This document shows, piece by piece, positions 44,431 to 52,959 of a stretch of DNA of 64,000 nucleotides. The DNA comes from Microlunatus parietis (lineage in GTDB: Bacteria > Actinomycetota > Actinomycetes > Propionibacteriales > Propionibacteriaceae): positions 6,696,001 through 6,760,000 of the forward strand of contig NZ_JACCBU010000001.1 of NCBI RefSeq assembly GCF_013407955.1. The letters run 5' to 3'. Numbering within the stretch: the stretch's first letter is position 1; each line of letters opens with the position of its first letter. The notes beneath the pieces are model-generated. The model was not told the origin of the DNA. It saw only the letters and a program-made list of their open reading frames with translations, and did not search any database. Both the position numbers and the translations under genes were made by a program.

Positions 44431-45684
44431 CTAACGCGCCCCACCCGGGGCGCCCCCGTCGATGTCGAGACTGCCGGCGGCGATCCGCTGGTCGGCGGCC
44501 GAGACCCGGTCGAGGTAGCTGCGCGACTGGGCGACCTCGTTCTCCAGTACGCCGATGGTCTGCGCCATCGAGTCCAGCGCCCCGGCCTTGAACTGATCGA
44601 TCGAGTCCATGGTCTGGTAGATGTTCTGGAACGCGGCCTGCAGTTGCGGCAGCCCGATCGTCGACGACGCGGCCTGCTGCTGGATCTGCGCCGAGTTGTC
44701 CCGCATCATCTCCGAGGTCCGCTGGATCAGGTCGGACGTGGTGGTGTTCAGCGCCGAGATCTGATCAAGAACGAGCTTCTGGTTGTTCAGCGCCTGCGCG
44801 ACGATCACCGCGGTCCGCAGCGCCGCGACCGTCGTGGTCGAGGCCCGGTCCACGCCCTTGATCAACTCGATGTTGTTCTTGATGATCACGTCGATCGCCA
44901 GGTAGCCCTGGATCGACACGGCGAGCTGGGTGAGCAGGTCCTGGTGCTTCTGCCGGACATAGAAGAGGACATCGGTGTTGAGCGCCTTGGCCCGTTCCGG
45001 GTCGGAGATCTCGAGCTCGGCGATCTTGGCCGACAGCCGGGCGTCGAGTCGTTCGGCGATGTAGACGTACGAATTCAGCCGGCCCATGGTCTCCCACAGG
45101 TGCTGCTTCTCCATGTTCAGCGCGACGTTGTCCTTGGCCAGTTCGTCCTGGCCGTTGCGCAGGCTGTGCAGGATGCCGTTCAGGTGCGACTGGGCGTCCT
45201 GGTACTTGCGGAAGTAGTCGACGATCTTGTCGCCGAACGGCAGGAAGCCGAGGAACTTCTTCGCTCCCTGGGCACCGCTCGGGTCCAGCTCCTCGACGGT
45301 GCGGCGGAGGTCGAGCAGCGTGTTGCCGACCTTGGAGCCCTCCGAGAGCGCGCCCTCCTGGAGCGACTTGACCGGCTTCTCCAGCAGCCGGTTTGAGGAC
45401 TCCGCGGACCGGCGGATGTCGGCGTCGCCCATCGTCCGCACGTTGGCCGCCTGCGCCTCGAACTCGGGAGACTTCGGCTGCGCCTGCAGGACCGCGTCCA
45501 GGAAGCCGTCCACCTTCCCGTTCAGTTCGGGCAGCTGGGCCTCGTCCACCTTCGGCGCCATCGCCGGAGCCGCGGTGTGCTGGATCGGCGCGACCGGGGC
45601 CGGCGGCGTCAACGTCAACGCCTGCCCGGCCGGCGGGGTCAGCGGCGCTGGCGCTGCGGCGCCGGGCTGGGTCGGGTCGGTCAT
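44431..45684 (-). CDS. TelA family protein (toxic anion resistance)
   Basis: A 417-residue helical protein. After a Pro/Ala-rich head come the TelA hallmarks: RRSAESSNRLLEKPVKSL, FGDKIVDYFRKYQDAQSHLN, LWETMGRLNSYVYIAERLD and ASTTTVAALRTAVIVAQAL. The family is linked to tellurite and antimicrobial tolerance in other bacteria; the mechanism is not known. The ATG at 45684 is preceded by GAGAGGAAG; a TTG at 45687 is also in frame. It is the first gene of the pknG operon. Confidence 0.92.
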   Translation of the reverse strand: MTDPTQPGAAAPAPLTPPAGQALTLTPPAPVAPIQHTAAPAMAPKVDEAQLPELNGKVDGFLDAVLQAQPKSPEFEAQAANVRTMGDADIRRSAESSNRLLEKPVKSLQEGALSEGSKVGNTLLDLRRTVEELDPSGAQGAKKFLGFLPFGDKIVDYFRKYQDAQSHLNGILHSLRNGQDELAKDNVALNMEKQHLWETMGRLNSYVYIAERLDARLSAKIAELEISDPERAKALNTDVLFYVRQKHQDLLTQLAVSIQGYLAIDVIIKNNIELIKGVDRASTTTVAALRTAVIVAQALNNQKLVLDQISALNTTTSDLIQRTSEMMRDNSAQIQQQAASSTIGLPQLQAAFQNIYQTMDSIDQFKAGALDSMAQTIGVLENEVAQSRSYLDRVSAADQRIAAGSLDIDGGAPGGAR

Positions 45685-45810
45685 CAAGCTTCCTCTCGTT
45701 CAACGCTGACGCACTGTTCTACCGGGGCCGTGGATTTCCGGTGCAAATCTACCCGGAGACGCGGATCAGCAGGCGGGTTCCCCGGGTTCTCTCCGGGACC
45801 CACTTGAGCG

Positions 45811-45829
45811 AATGACAACCATTGTCATT
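45811..45829 (+). promoter_or_regulatory. Zur-type zinc box
   Basis: The 19-bp AATGACAACCATTGTCATT has perfect 8-bp arms around CCA and closely matches the actinobacterial Zur pattern (AATGAAAATCATTTTCATT-like). A TTGAGC at 45804 and TAAGAT at 45829 could be its promoter elements, with the box in the spacer. It precedes the SbnA-like gene by about 80 bp. Confidence 0.65.
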
Positions 45830-45911
45830 AAGATGGTGCAGCCGGCTGGTGATCAAGCTTCGGGGGACGGCGCGCAGAGCGGATGCGGACGATTCTGAGA
45901 AGGACGGTGGC

Positions 45912-46976
45912 GTGGACCTCGATGATCATGAATGGGGCCCGGCGGGCATCCATGATCACATCACCGATGCGATGGCCGATCCCGACCCGGTGCGGTTGGC
46001 GCCGGACCTGGTCTGCCTGCGCTTCGAGGTGATGAAGGTCAGATCGGCCCTCGGTGCGGTACGGCAGCTGCTGGACACCGGCCGGATCCGCCGCGGCGAC
46101 ACCCTGGTGGACAGTTCCAGCGGGATCTACGCGCTGGCGCTGGCGCTGGCCTGCCACCGGTATGGAATGCGGTGCCACATCGTCGGGTCGGCCACGGTCG
46201 AGGAGACGCTCGGGGTCCAGCTGGAGATCCTCGGCGCGACGCTGGAACGGATGCCGCCGTCCAGCGACCTGAAGCTTGACCAGGCCCGCCGGGTGGACCG
46301 GATCACCCGGCTGCTGGCCGAGCATCCCCGCTATCACTGGATGCGCCAGTACCACGACCCGATCCACTACCACGGCTATGCGGAGGTGGCGGCCGGGCTG
46401 CACCGGCGGCTGCCGGCCGGGCCGGTCACGCTGGTCGGCGGGATCGGCACCGGTGCCTCGACCGGTGCGATGGCGGAGGGGTTGCGGGCGGCCGGCCGGG
46501 AGGTGCTGTCGATCGGGATCCAGCCCTTCGGCAGCCGTACCTTCGGCGCCGAGCACACCGAGGATCCGGACATGATCATCGCGGGCATCGGCAGCTCGAT
46601 CGAGTTCGCGAACGTTCGGCACGAGCTCTATCACCGGATCCACTGGGTCGGCTTCAGCTACGCCAGGGCCGGCGCGATCGGGCTGCTCCGGGACGGGGCG
46701 ATCTTCGCCGGGCTGTCGTCCGGCGCGGCCTACCTGGTGTCGCGCTGGGAACGCTGCCGCGAGCCCGGCCGGACCGTGGTCTTCCTGGCGCCGGACACCG
46801 GGCACCGCTACGTCGCCGCCGCCTACGCCGGGCATCGGGACGTGCCGGCCATCGACGGGCTGGCGCCGCTCGCGGTCCGGCAGCCCGACGAACTGGCGCC
46901 GCCCTGGTCGGTGGCCGACTGGACCGGACCACTGGCCGAGCGGGTACGGCTGGCGCGGGCCGGCGGGGCGGCCTGA
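45912..46976 (+). CDS. PLP-dependent SbnA-like synthase
   Basis: A 354-residue fold-type II PLP enzyme. The active-site Lys lies in RFEVMKVRSALGA (cysteine-synthase family K near 44), the substrate loop is DSSSGIYALALA and the phosphate cradle GGIGTGASTGA. The closest named type is SbnA, which joins O-phosphoserine and glutamate on the path to 2,3-diaminopropionate. No SbnB is present nearby. The GTG at 45912 was chosen since the Zur box would overlap an earlier TTG. It is probably co-transcribed with the DUF364 gene, 86 bp downstream. Confidence 0.8.
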   Translation: MDLDDHEWGPAGIHDHITDAMADPDPVRLAPDLVCLRFEVMKVRSALGAVRQLLDTGRIRRGDTLVDSSSGIYALALALACHRYGMRCHIVGSATVEETLGVQLEILGATLERMPPSSDLKLDQARRVDRITRLLAEHPRYHWMRQYHDPIHYHGYAEVAAGLHRRLPAGPVTLVGGIGTGASTGAMAEGLRAAGREVLSIGIQPFGSRTFGAEHTEDPDMIIAGIGSSIEFANVRHELYHRIHWVGFSYARAGAIGLLRDGAIFAGLSSGAAYLVSRWERCREPGRTVVFLAPDTGHRYVAAAYAGHRDVPAIDGLAPLAVRQPDELAPPWSVADWTGPLAERVRLARAGGAA

Positions 46977-47062
46977 GATGATCATGAACTGAGCCGCGTG
47001 ATCCGGCCGTGCTCGGGCAGCATGGTCGGCAGGGGCGAGTCGACGAGCGTACGGGGGAACGC

Positions 47063-47860
47063 ATGGCTGAGGGTCCGATTGCCGAGTTGATCAAGGACGT
47101 GCTGGCGGGGCGGCACGGGCCGGACCCAGCCGAGGTACACGTGACCAGCGTGTTCTGGCTGCATCACGGGACCCGGCTGGCCGGCGAGGACGTGACGTAC
47201 CGCAACCACTATCTGCTGGCCCGGGTCGGCGCCGCGTTCGGCGGCTGCGCGTTCGAGGCCGGCGCGATCGACCCGGCAGTCTGCGCGGAGGCCTCCGGCC
47301 GCTCGGTGGCCGACCTGCTGGCCGCCGGGCCGGAACCGCTCCGGATCGCCGTCCTGGACGCCTACCTCGGCTCGGTGCGGCCGCACCGGACCGACGAGAG
47401 GGCCCGGCCGGTCGTGCTGCCGGCCGGGACGCCCGAGGTCCGGGCCGCCGCCCGGGACGCCGCCGTAGCCGGGCTGCTGCCAGCCGCGGCCGGGGCCCGG
47501 GTCGGGCTGATCGGAGTGGTCAACCCGCTGGTCGCGGCGATCCGCGAGCGCGGCGGTGAACCGCTGCTCTGCGACCTCAACCTCAAGCAGAGCCGCTGGG
47601 GCGACCCGGTGACGCCGCGGATGGGGGAGGTGCTCGACAACGCCGACGTGGTCGTGGCGACCGGGATGACGCTCGGCAACGGCAGCTTCGACACGATCCT
47701 GGCCCGGTGCCGGGAACGTGGCGTACCGCTGCTGATCTATGCCCAGACCGGCTCGGCGGTCGCCCGCGAGTTCCTCGGCGACGGCTTGGCGGGGTTGTCC
47801 GCGGAGCCGTTCCCGTACTCCCAGTTCAGCGCGGACGAGACGACGCTCTATCTGTACTGA
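47063..47860 (+). CDS. DUF364 (putative heavy-metal chelation) protein
   Basis: A 265-residue protein. An enolase-N-like half (about 1-105) is followed by a Rossmann-like DUF364 half with VGLIGVVNPLVAAIRERG and DNADVVVATGMTLGNGSFD. The family is thought to bind metals or metal chelates. The ATG at 47063 follows GGGGGAAC. Together with the SbnA-like enzyme and the zinc box it suggests a small zinc-acquisition pathway. Confidence 0.8.
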   Translation: MAEGPIAELIKDVLAGRHGPDPAEVHVTSVFWLHHGTRLAGEDVTYRNHYLLARVGAAFGGCAFEAGAIDPAVCAEASGRSVADLLAAGPEPLRIAVLDAYLGSVRPHRTDERARPVVLPAGTPEVRAAARDAAVAGLLPAAAGARVGLIGVVNPLVAAIRERGGEPLLCDLNLKQSRWGDPVTPRMGEVLDNADVVVATGMTLGNGSFDTILARCRERGVPLLIYAQTGSAVAREFLGDGLAGLSAEPFPYSQFSADETTLYLY

Positions 47861-47864
47861 GCTG

Positions 47865-48806
47865 TCAGAAGTCGATCCGCATCACGGCGCGGCGGGGTCC
47901 GGGCCGGCTGACCTCGGCGAAGCCGGCGTCGAGGAAGGTGGCAGGAGTGCCGACGAAGCCGCCGTCGACGAAGTCCGGATAGCCCTCGAGGGCGCGCGCC
48001 CCGCGATCCCGGGCGAAGGCGACCGCGGCGCGGGCGAGGATCCGGCTGATGCCCCGGCGCCGATAGCCGGCCCGGGTGACGAAGCAGGTCAGGGCAAAGA
48101 CGGTCGGGTCGGTCTTGTCCTCGGTGCGGCCCAGCCAGGGAATGCGGAAGTCCCGCAGCAGCCGGGCATGGTCCGACCGGGGCGCAACCGCGCACCAGCC
48201 GACCGGTTCACCGTCGAGGTAGCCGACCAGGCCACTCGTCGCCGAGGCCGTACGGTCGCCGCAGGCGGTCTGGTCGCGGAGCCGGGCGGCGAGCTCGTCC
48301 GGGCCCTCCGATGCCCATGACTCCAACGGCAGCATCCGGAACCGTTGGCACCAGCAGCGGCCGGGATCCCCGCCGGTGTCGAAGATCGCGCGCAGGTCGT
48401 CCCAGGACGCCTCGTTGGCCGGTACGACCCGTAGTTGATCATCGGTCACCGGCTCCCGTGAACCCACCGGCCGGGGAGGCCGCCGCCGCTGTGCCGGCGG
48501 TTGCCTTGGCTTCCGGGGGCTCAGATCCGGAGTGAGTCGGACGTGCACCGGGTCACCCGGGCCGAGGCCAAGCGGCTTGCGGACGGAGTCCCGCAGCGGC
48601 AGCCAGTAGCCGTCGTCCTTCTGATAGAGCGAGGTCTTCCAGCGGGTACTTCCGATCGCGACCTCGGTCGGCAGCATGCCCCAGCCGTAGCTGACCGCCT
48701 TCGCCGCGGCCTTGATCTCGGAGGCTTGCCGGTGGGGCACCGGGACGAAGTGGTACGGCGACGGCCCGCGCCACTCGACGACTTCACCGCTGAACTCGTA
48801 CTCCAT
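47865..48806 (-). CDS. DUF1905-GNAT fusion protein
   Basis: A 313-residue open frame. Residues 1-95 match the DUF1905 barrel (MEYEFSGEVVEWRGPSPYHF ... YQKDDGYWLPLRDSVRKPLGL). A Pro/Arg-rich linker leads to an acetyltransferase from about 130 (DDQLRVVPANEASWDDL ... CFVTRAGYRRRGISRILARAA, acetyl-CoA loop RRRGIS). In relatives these are usually separate. No stop or shift separates them; an internal GTG near 48449 could also start the GNAT part alone. Substrate unknown. Confidence 0.8.
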   Translation of the reverse strand: MEYEFSGEVVEWRGPSPYHFVPVPHRQASEIKAAAKAVSYGWGMLPTEVAIGSTRWKTSLYQKDDGYWLPLRDSVRKPLGLGPGDPVHVRLTPDLSPRKPRQPPAQRRRPPRPVGSREPVTDDQLRVVPANEASWDDLRAIFDTGGDPGRCWCQRFRMLPLESWASEGPDELAARLRDQTACGDRTASATSGLVGYLDGEPVGWCAVAPRSDHARLLRDFRIPWLGRTEDKTDPTVFALTCFVTRAGYRRRGISRILARAAVAFARDRGARALEGYPDFVDGGFVGTPATFLDAGFAEVSRPGPRRAVMRIDF

Positions 48807-48849
48807 GCTGCCGACCCTAGAACGAGTTCCGGACGTACGGCTTCCGTTT

Positions 48850-49258
48850 CTAGGCAGACCTGTGCGAGGCGGCGACCGCGGCCGCTTCGATCCTGGCCCA
48901 GCGGTCCCGCCACCACGCCGGATCCTGGCTCGGCAGGCTGGCGTTGTCCCGGTCCATGCCGACGGCGCCGTCGATGGATTCGCGCAGGATGTCGGCGTGG
49001 CCGGCATGGCGCTGGGTGTCGGCGAGCACCCGGACGACCGCGTGCCCGCCCCAGCCAGGGCAAGCGCAGGCCGGACGGGCGGCCGAAGGTGTCGCCGAGG
49101 TAGCCGGACTCGACGAAGGTCGCGTGCTTGATCAGTCCGAGGAGATTGGTCCCGGTCGGCGTCAACGGCCGCCGAATCTCGTACTCGGGCAAGCCGTCGA
49201 GCTTCCAGAGCAGGGCCTCGCGGGCCGACTGGAGATAGAAGTGCAGGTCGTCGCTCAC
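48850..49258 (-). pseudogene. DinB/DUF664-family gene with internal deletion
   Basis: The frame from GTG 49258 gives a DUF664 N-terminus (HFYLQSAREALLWKLDGLPE ... VESGYLGDTFGRP) until LPWLG. The rest of the family signature (ADTQRHAGHADILRESIDGA ... DPAWWRDRWARIEAA) is in another frame and ends at 48850. The middle of the domain, roughly 50 codons, is absent near 49060-49070. The gene is therefore probably non-functional. It diverges from the ArsR gene. Confidence 0.75.
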
Positions 49259-49297
49259 CGGGCCAAGTCTGCGGTCGGAACGTCTTCCCAACCGCAT

Positions 49298-49317
49298 CGG
49301 TAAGTGATAACTTACCG
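49298..49317. promoter_or_regulatory. ArsR-type operator
   Basis: CGGTAAGT-N4-ACTTACCG is a perfect palindrome of 8-bp arms, 3 bp before the ArsR start and 39 bp before the divergent DinB remnant. Autorepression of the ArsR gene is expected. Confidence 0.75.
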
Positions 49318-49320
49318 TTC

Positions 49321-49653
49321 GTGACGACTTACCAAATGGACGGCTGGACCGCGCTCGGCGATCCGAGCCGGCGGCGGGTCTTCGAGCGGCTGACCGAGCA
49401 ACCGTTGTCGGTGGCCGAGCTCGCCCGGGACCTGCCGATCAGTCGTCCGGCCGTGTCGCAGCACCTGAAGGTGCTGCTCGAGGCGGAGTTGGTGGACGTC
49501 CGGCCGGAGGGCACTCGGCGGATCTATCAGGTCCGACCGGACGGACTGCGCCAACTCAGGGCCGACCTGGACCGGTTCTGGTCCGGTGCCCTGGCCAACT
49601 TCAAGCGCCTGGCCGACGCCGAGGCGCGCTCAACATCGCAGAAGGGAACTTGA
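49321..49653 (+). CDS. ArsR family transcriptional regulator
   Basis: A 110-residue winged HTH (LSVAELARDLPISRPAVSQHLKVL). No metal-binding Cys is seen, so it belongs to the non-metal ArsR type commonly paired with SRPBCC proteins. The GTG at 49321 immediately follows the palindromic operator, so the mRNA is likely leaderless or nearly so. The SRPBCC gene follows 2 bp after the stop. Confidence 0.92.
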   Translation: MTTYQMDGWTALGDPSRRRVFERLTEQPLSVAELARDLPISRPAVSQHLKVLLEAELVDVRPEGTRRIYQVRPDGLRQLRADLDRFWSGALANFKRLADAEARSTSQKGT

Positions 49654-49655
49654 TC

Positions 49656-50150
49656 ATGAGCAGCAGCATCTCCACCGACACCGTGGTCCGGCAGGAGGTC
49701 GTCGTCGACCTTCCGGCCGACCGGGCGTTCGCGCTCTTCACCGAGCAGTTCGACAAGATCAAACCGCGCGAGCACAACCTGCTCGGCGTGCCGATCGCCG
49801 AGACCGTCTTCGAGCCGCGGGTCGGTGGTGCCGTGTACGACCGCGGCGAGGACGGCTCCACCTGCCGTTGGGCGCGGGTGCTCGAGTTCGAGCCGCCGGC
49901 TCTGTTCGTGATCAGCTGGGACATCACGCCGCGCTGGGAGGTCGAGACCGACCCGGCCAGGTGCAGCGAGGTCGAGGTCAGCTTCGTTGGCGTGGGCGAC
50001 GCGCGGACCCGCGTTGCCCTGGAACACCGCCACCTCGACCGGCACGGCGACGGCTGGCCGAGCGAGCGGGACGGGGTCGCCGGCCCGGGTGGCTGGCCGC
50101 TCTACCTGCAGCGCTACGCCGACCTGGCCGTCGCCGGAGCGCGCGAATGA
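49656..50150 (+). CDS. SRPBCC (AHSA1-like) protein
   Basis: A 164-residue START-like protein: VVVDLPADRAFALFTEQF at the N-terminus, a beta core with FEPRVGGAVYDR and the C-terminal helix WPLYLQRYADLA. Such proteins bind a hydrophobic ligand and are frequently the target and partner of the adjacent ArsR. The ATG at 49656 has GAAGGG; the TTG at 49650 was not preferred. It overlaps the next gene by 4 bp. Confidence 0.9.
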   Translation: MSSSISTDTVVRQEVVVDLPADRAFALFTEQFDKIKPREHNLLGVPIAETVFEPRVGGAVYDRGEDGSTCRWARVLEFEPPALFVISWDITPRWEVETDPARCSEVEVSFVGVGDARTRVALEHRHLDRHGDGWPSERDGVAGPGGWPLYLQRYADLAVAGARE

Positions 50151-50608
50151 CCCAGCTCAGGCCGGCCCCACCTGCGCCCCGGTCCACCACGCAGCGCCGG
50201 GAGCACGCTCAGGCTCAGCTGCGGAACCGGTACGAACTGTGGCTGGCCACCGGCGGCGTGGCTGGCCCGCACCTGATCCCGGTCAACTATGTCTGGGACG
50301 GCGCCCAGCTGATCATGGCCACCTTCGAGGCAAGCCCGACCGTGGCCAACCTCCGGGTCAACGCTGCGGCCCGGGTGGCGGTCGGCGACCACGACGACGT
50401 GACCATGATCGACGGAACGGTTGCGCTGGTTCCGGTGGGCGAGCTGGAGCCGGACCTCGCCGAGGCCTTCGCCAGGGTGTCGCACGACCCCAGGGTCATG
50501 CCGGGACTGATCTACCTCCGCTTCCGGCCGCGCCGCGCCCAGGTCTGGAACGGCTTCCACGAGTTCACCAACCGGACCGTGATGCGCGACGGGACCTGGG
50601 TCCACTGA
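50147..50608 (+). CDS. PPOX-class (FMN/F420-dependent) oxidoreductase
   Basis: A 153-residue split-barrel protein of the pyridoxamine-phosphate-oxidase superfamily (ATGGVAGPHLIPVNYVWDG, NLRVNAAARVAVGDHDDV, YLRFRPRRAQVWNGF). It resembles the TIGR03668-type subset annotated as F420-dependent. It is third gene of the ArsR operon (ATGA overlap). Substrate unknown. Confidence 0.85.
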   Translation: MTQLRPAPPAPRSTTQRREHAQAQLRNRYELWLATGGVAGPHLIPVNYVWDGAQLIMATFEASPTVANLRVNAAARVAVGDHDDVTMIDGTVALVPVGELEPDLAEAFARVSHDPRVMPGLIYLRFRPRRAQVWNGFHEFTNRTVMRDGTWVH

Positions 50609-50806
50609 CTCAGTCCTCGATGAGTTCCGGATCGGATCGAACGGAAATGGCAGCGGAATCGCGCCGAGGCTTGCCCTTTGGGTCCGTTCGGTGGGTTGGC
50701 GGCCGGCGGGAAGGGCTCGCGTTGATGCGGGTTCGGAGTTCGCTCGGGTCTGGGGCCGCCGAGCGGTTTCGGGTCGCGCGGGACGGCGACGTGGACCGCG
50801 GTTGGT

Positions 50807-52184
50807 GGTGTCGCGAAAGCTCCTCGACTTGGGTGGTTCATCGTTGCCATCGGCGGGCGGATTCAAGCTGCTGTCGCAACAGTGAGTAGTTGATCAAGCT
50901 TCTCAGCGGGGGTCTGGTAGTTCAAGACTTTGCGGGGGCGTGTGTTGAGCAGGCGCTCGACTTCGGCGACTTGCTGGTCGGTGATCTTGGTGAAGTCGGT
51001 GCCTTTGGGGAAGAATTCTCGGATCAGTCCGTTGCCGTTCTCGTTGGTCGGGCGTTGCCAGGGCGAGTGGGGATCGCAGAAGAACACGGGGCAGCCGGTG
51101 GCGATGGTGAACCGGGCATGTTCGGCCATTTCCACGCCCTGGTCCCAGGTCAACGATCGCCACAACGCTGCGGGGAGCCGGGCGGCCATCTCGGTGAGCC
51201 GGTCGGTCACGGTGGCGGCGTCGTGGACGGTGATGCGGCTGATCAGGCAGAACCGGGTGTTGCGTTCGAACAGGGTGATCAGGGCCGAGCGCTGGTCACC
51301 GCCGATGATCAGATCGCCTTCCCAGTGGCCGGGCACGGCCCGGTCAGCGGCCTCGGCTGGTCGGGCCGTGATCTTGGCCTCGCCGATCCAGGACCGGTTG
51401 GACCGCGGCCCGAGCTTGGACCGGGGACGGCGGCTGGTCCGGCCCGACCGCAACGCCTTCTCCACGGCCAGCTCGTGCCGCAACGCTCCGGCGCCCTGGA
51501 CGTAGAGGGCCTGGTAGATCGTTTCGTGGCTCACCTGCATAGCGTCACGCCCGGCGAAGTCTCGGGCCAGCCTGCCGGCGATCTGCTCGGGTGACTGCTT
51601 GGCGTTCAACCGGGCGATCACCTCGTCCCACAGTTCAGTCCCGGGCCTGAGCTTGACCCGGTCCGACTTCGGCCGCCGCCGCCGCTCGTCGGCCCGCCGC
51701 TGAGCGATCTTGCACCGGTAACGACCGTCCACGCTGCCGGCCTCGACCTCACGCTTCACCGTCGACCGGTGCACCCCCAGCTCTCGGGCGATCGCAGCAT
51801 GCCGCTGGCGTTCCCGGAGCCGGATCGCGATCACCACCCGCCCGGCCAGCGTCAATCGGCCGTTCTCATCCAGATAGTCACCCTCGGGCAGCACCCGCGG
51901 CTGCCGCGACCGCGGCGACCGCCGAAACGCACTGACCCCAGGGATCCCACCGATCCGACCCGGCTGCAACTCCATGCCCGCCAGATTGGCCCACCGCATC
52001 GCGCTCCGCCGGTTAACACCGACCCGGCGCGCCGCCTCCGAGCACGACTCGCCCGCCGCCACCAACTCCAACACCCGCGCCCGCAAACCAGCATCGACCG
52101 CCACAACAACCTCCAAGATCGTTGTTGCGACGACCGTCTGAGCCCGCCGCGCCGGTGTTCGGCCCGTGGAGCTTTCGCGACACC
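50807..52184 (-). mobile_element. IS30 family insertion sequence
   Basis: A 1378-bp element defined by terminal inverted repeats GGTGTCGCGAAAGCTCC (17 of 17 identical, 50807-50823 and 52168-52184, inverted). It encodes one transposase. No convincing target duplication was seen at the ends. It lies in non-coding DNA between the PPOX gene and the Abi gene and does not obviously disrupt a gene. Confidence 0.9.
50863..52104 (-). CDS. IS30 family transposase
   Basis: A 413-residue DDE transposase. The N-terminal HTH parts (SCSEAARRVGVNRRSAMRW and RHAAIARELGVHRSTVKREV) bind the ends. The rve core has the IS30 residues: GHWEGDLIIG (first Asp), LTWDQGVEM (second Asp) and NENGNGLIREFFPKG (Glu). All catalytic residues are present, so it may be active. 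The GTG at 52104 is preceded by GGAGG at 6 bp. The frame continues upstream to 53013, but that part lies outside the IS and is antisense to the Abi gene. Confidence 0.93.
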   Translation of the reverse strand: MAVDAGLRARVLELVAAGESCSEAARRVGVNRRSAMRWANLAGMELQPGRIGGIPGVSAFRRSPRSRQPRVLPEGDYLDENGRLTLAGRVVIAIRLRERQRHAAIARELGVHRSTVKREVEAGSVDGRYRCKIAQRRADERRRRPKSDRVKLRPGTELWDEVIARLNAKQSPEQIAGRLARDFAGRDAMQVSHETIYQALYVQGAGALRHELAVEKALRSGRTSRRPRSKLGPRSNRSWIGEAKITARPAEAADRAVPGHWEGDLIIGGDQRSALITLFERNTRFCLISRITVHDAATVTDRLTEMAARLPAALWRSLTWDQGVEMAEHARFTIATGCPVFFCDPHSPWQRPTNENGNGLIREFFPKGTDFTKITDQQVAEVERLLNTRPRKVLNYQTPAEKLDQLLTVATAA

Positions 52185-52284
52185 GGGTGCCCGGATCCGG
52201 CGCCGGAAGGCGGTCCGGCATGCTGGAGGCGTGGGTCGGCGGTCCGGCCCGCGCCACCCGCAGCCACGACATGCCGGAGTCGCC

Positions 52285-52959
52285 GTGTCCGAATCGTTCT
52301 ATCGTCGCCATTTCGGATCGGCGCGATTGCAGGCGTACCTGACGGCGGGTGGCGGTGATCCGGCGCTGGCAGGAGCGCTCTATCACTGGAACGCCCGGCT
52401 GGCGGCCGCGCTCTGGGTCGACCTCGGCCACGTCGAGGTGGCCCTGCGGAACGCTCTCGACGGCCGGATGCAGGAGCGGCACGCCCGGCGGGAGCGCCCC
52501 GGGCACTGGCTGGACGACCCGACCCGCGAGCTGGGCAAGGGCCGGCTGCCGGGCGGCCGGCACGCGCAGCCGTACCTCGACATCCATCGCGCCCGGGAGA
52601 CCGTCCAACGGCGCCGCAAGCCCGTCACGCCCGACCAGATCATCTCCGAGACCGAGCTCGGGCTCTGGCACCAGCTGGTCTCGCGGCGGCAGATGTTCCT
52701 CTGGCCGGACCTGGCCGCGGCGTTCCCCGGTGCGCCGGACCGGCGGCAGGACACCATCGGCGATCTGGTGACGTCGCTGCGCGAACTGCGCAACCGGATC
52801 GGGCACCACCATCAACTGCTGGACCTGCCGGTCGAACGCCGGCACGCCGACCTGACCCTGCTGGCCCGCTACCTGGATCCGCGGCTCGAGCGGTGGATCC
52901 GCGACCGTACCGAAGTGCCGGCGGTGGTCGCCTCGCGCCCGGGGGTCGAAGCCTGTTAG
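52285..52959 (+). CDS. Abi family (Abi_2, HEPN) abortive-infection-like protein
   Basis: A 224-residue protein of the Abi_2 (AbiD/AbiF-like) family. The N-terminal half is helical (ALYHWNARLAAALWVDLGHVEVALRNALDGR); the C-terminal half contains RNRIGH near residues 169-174, which fits the HEPN RNase motif R-x4-H. Members give phage defence by abortive infection, and some need an adjacent structured RNA. The GTG at 52285 was chosen because the sequence is homologous-like from VSESFYRRHFG onward. It lies 101 bp from the IS30 end, and its stop is followed directly by a hairpin-rich element. Confidence 0.85.
   Translation: MSESFYRRHFGSARLQAYLTAGGGDPALAGALYHWNARLAAALWVDLGHVEVALRNALDGRMQERHARRERPGHWLDDPTRELGKGRLPGGRHAQPYLDIHRARETVQRRRKPVTPDQIISETELGLWHQLVSRRQMFLWPDLAAAFPGAPDRRQDTIGDLVTSLRELRNRIGHHHQLLDLPVERRHADLTLLARYLDPRLERWIRDRTEVPAVVASRPGVEAC

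Noticed and set aside
46608..46620. CGAACGTTCG resembling half of an SOS box
   Set aside because: It lies inside the SbnA-like coding region and lacks the 4-bp spacer of the LexA consensus.
50797..52190. Target-site duplication of the IS30 element
   Set aside because: The two or three bases flanking each inverted repeat do not match, so none can be claimed.
51769..52284. Upstream extension of the Abi frame
   Set aside because: It is antisense to the transposase and crosses the IS end, so it cannot be ancestral coding sequence.
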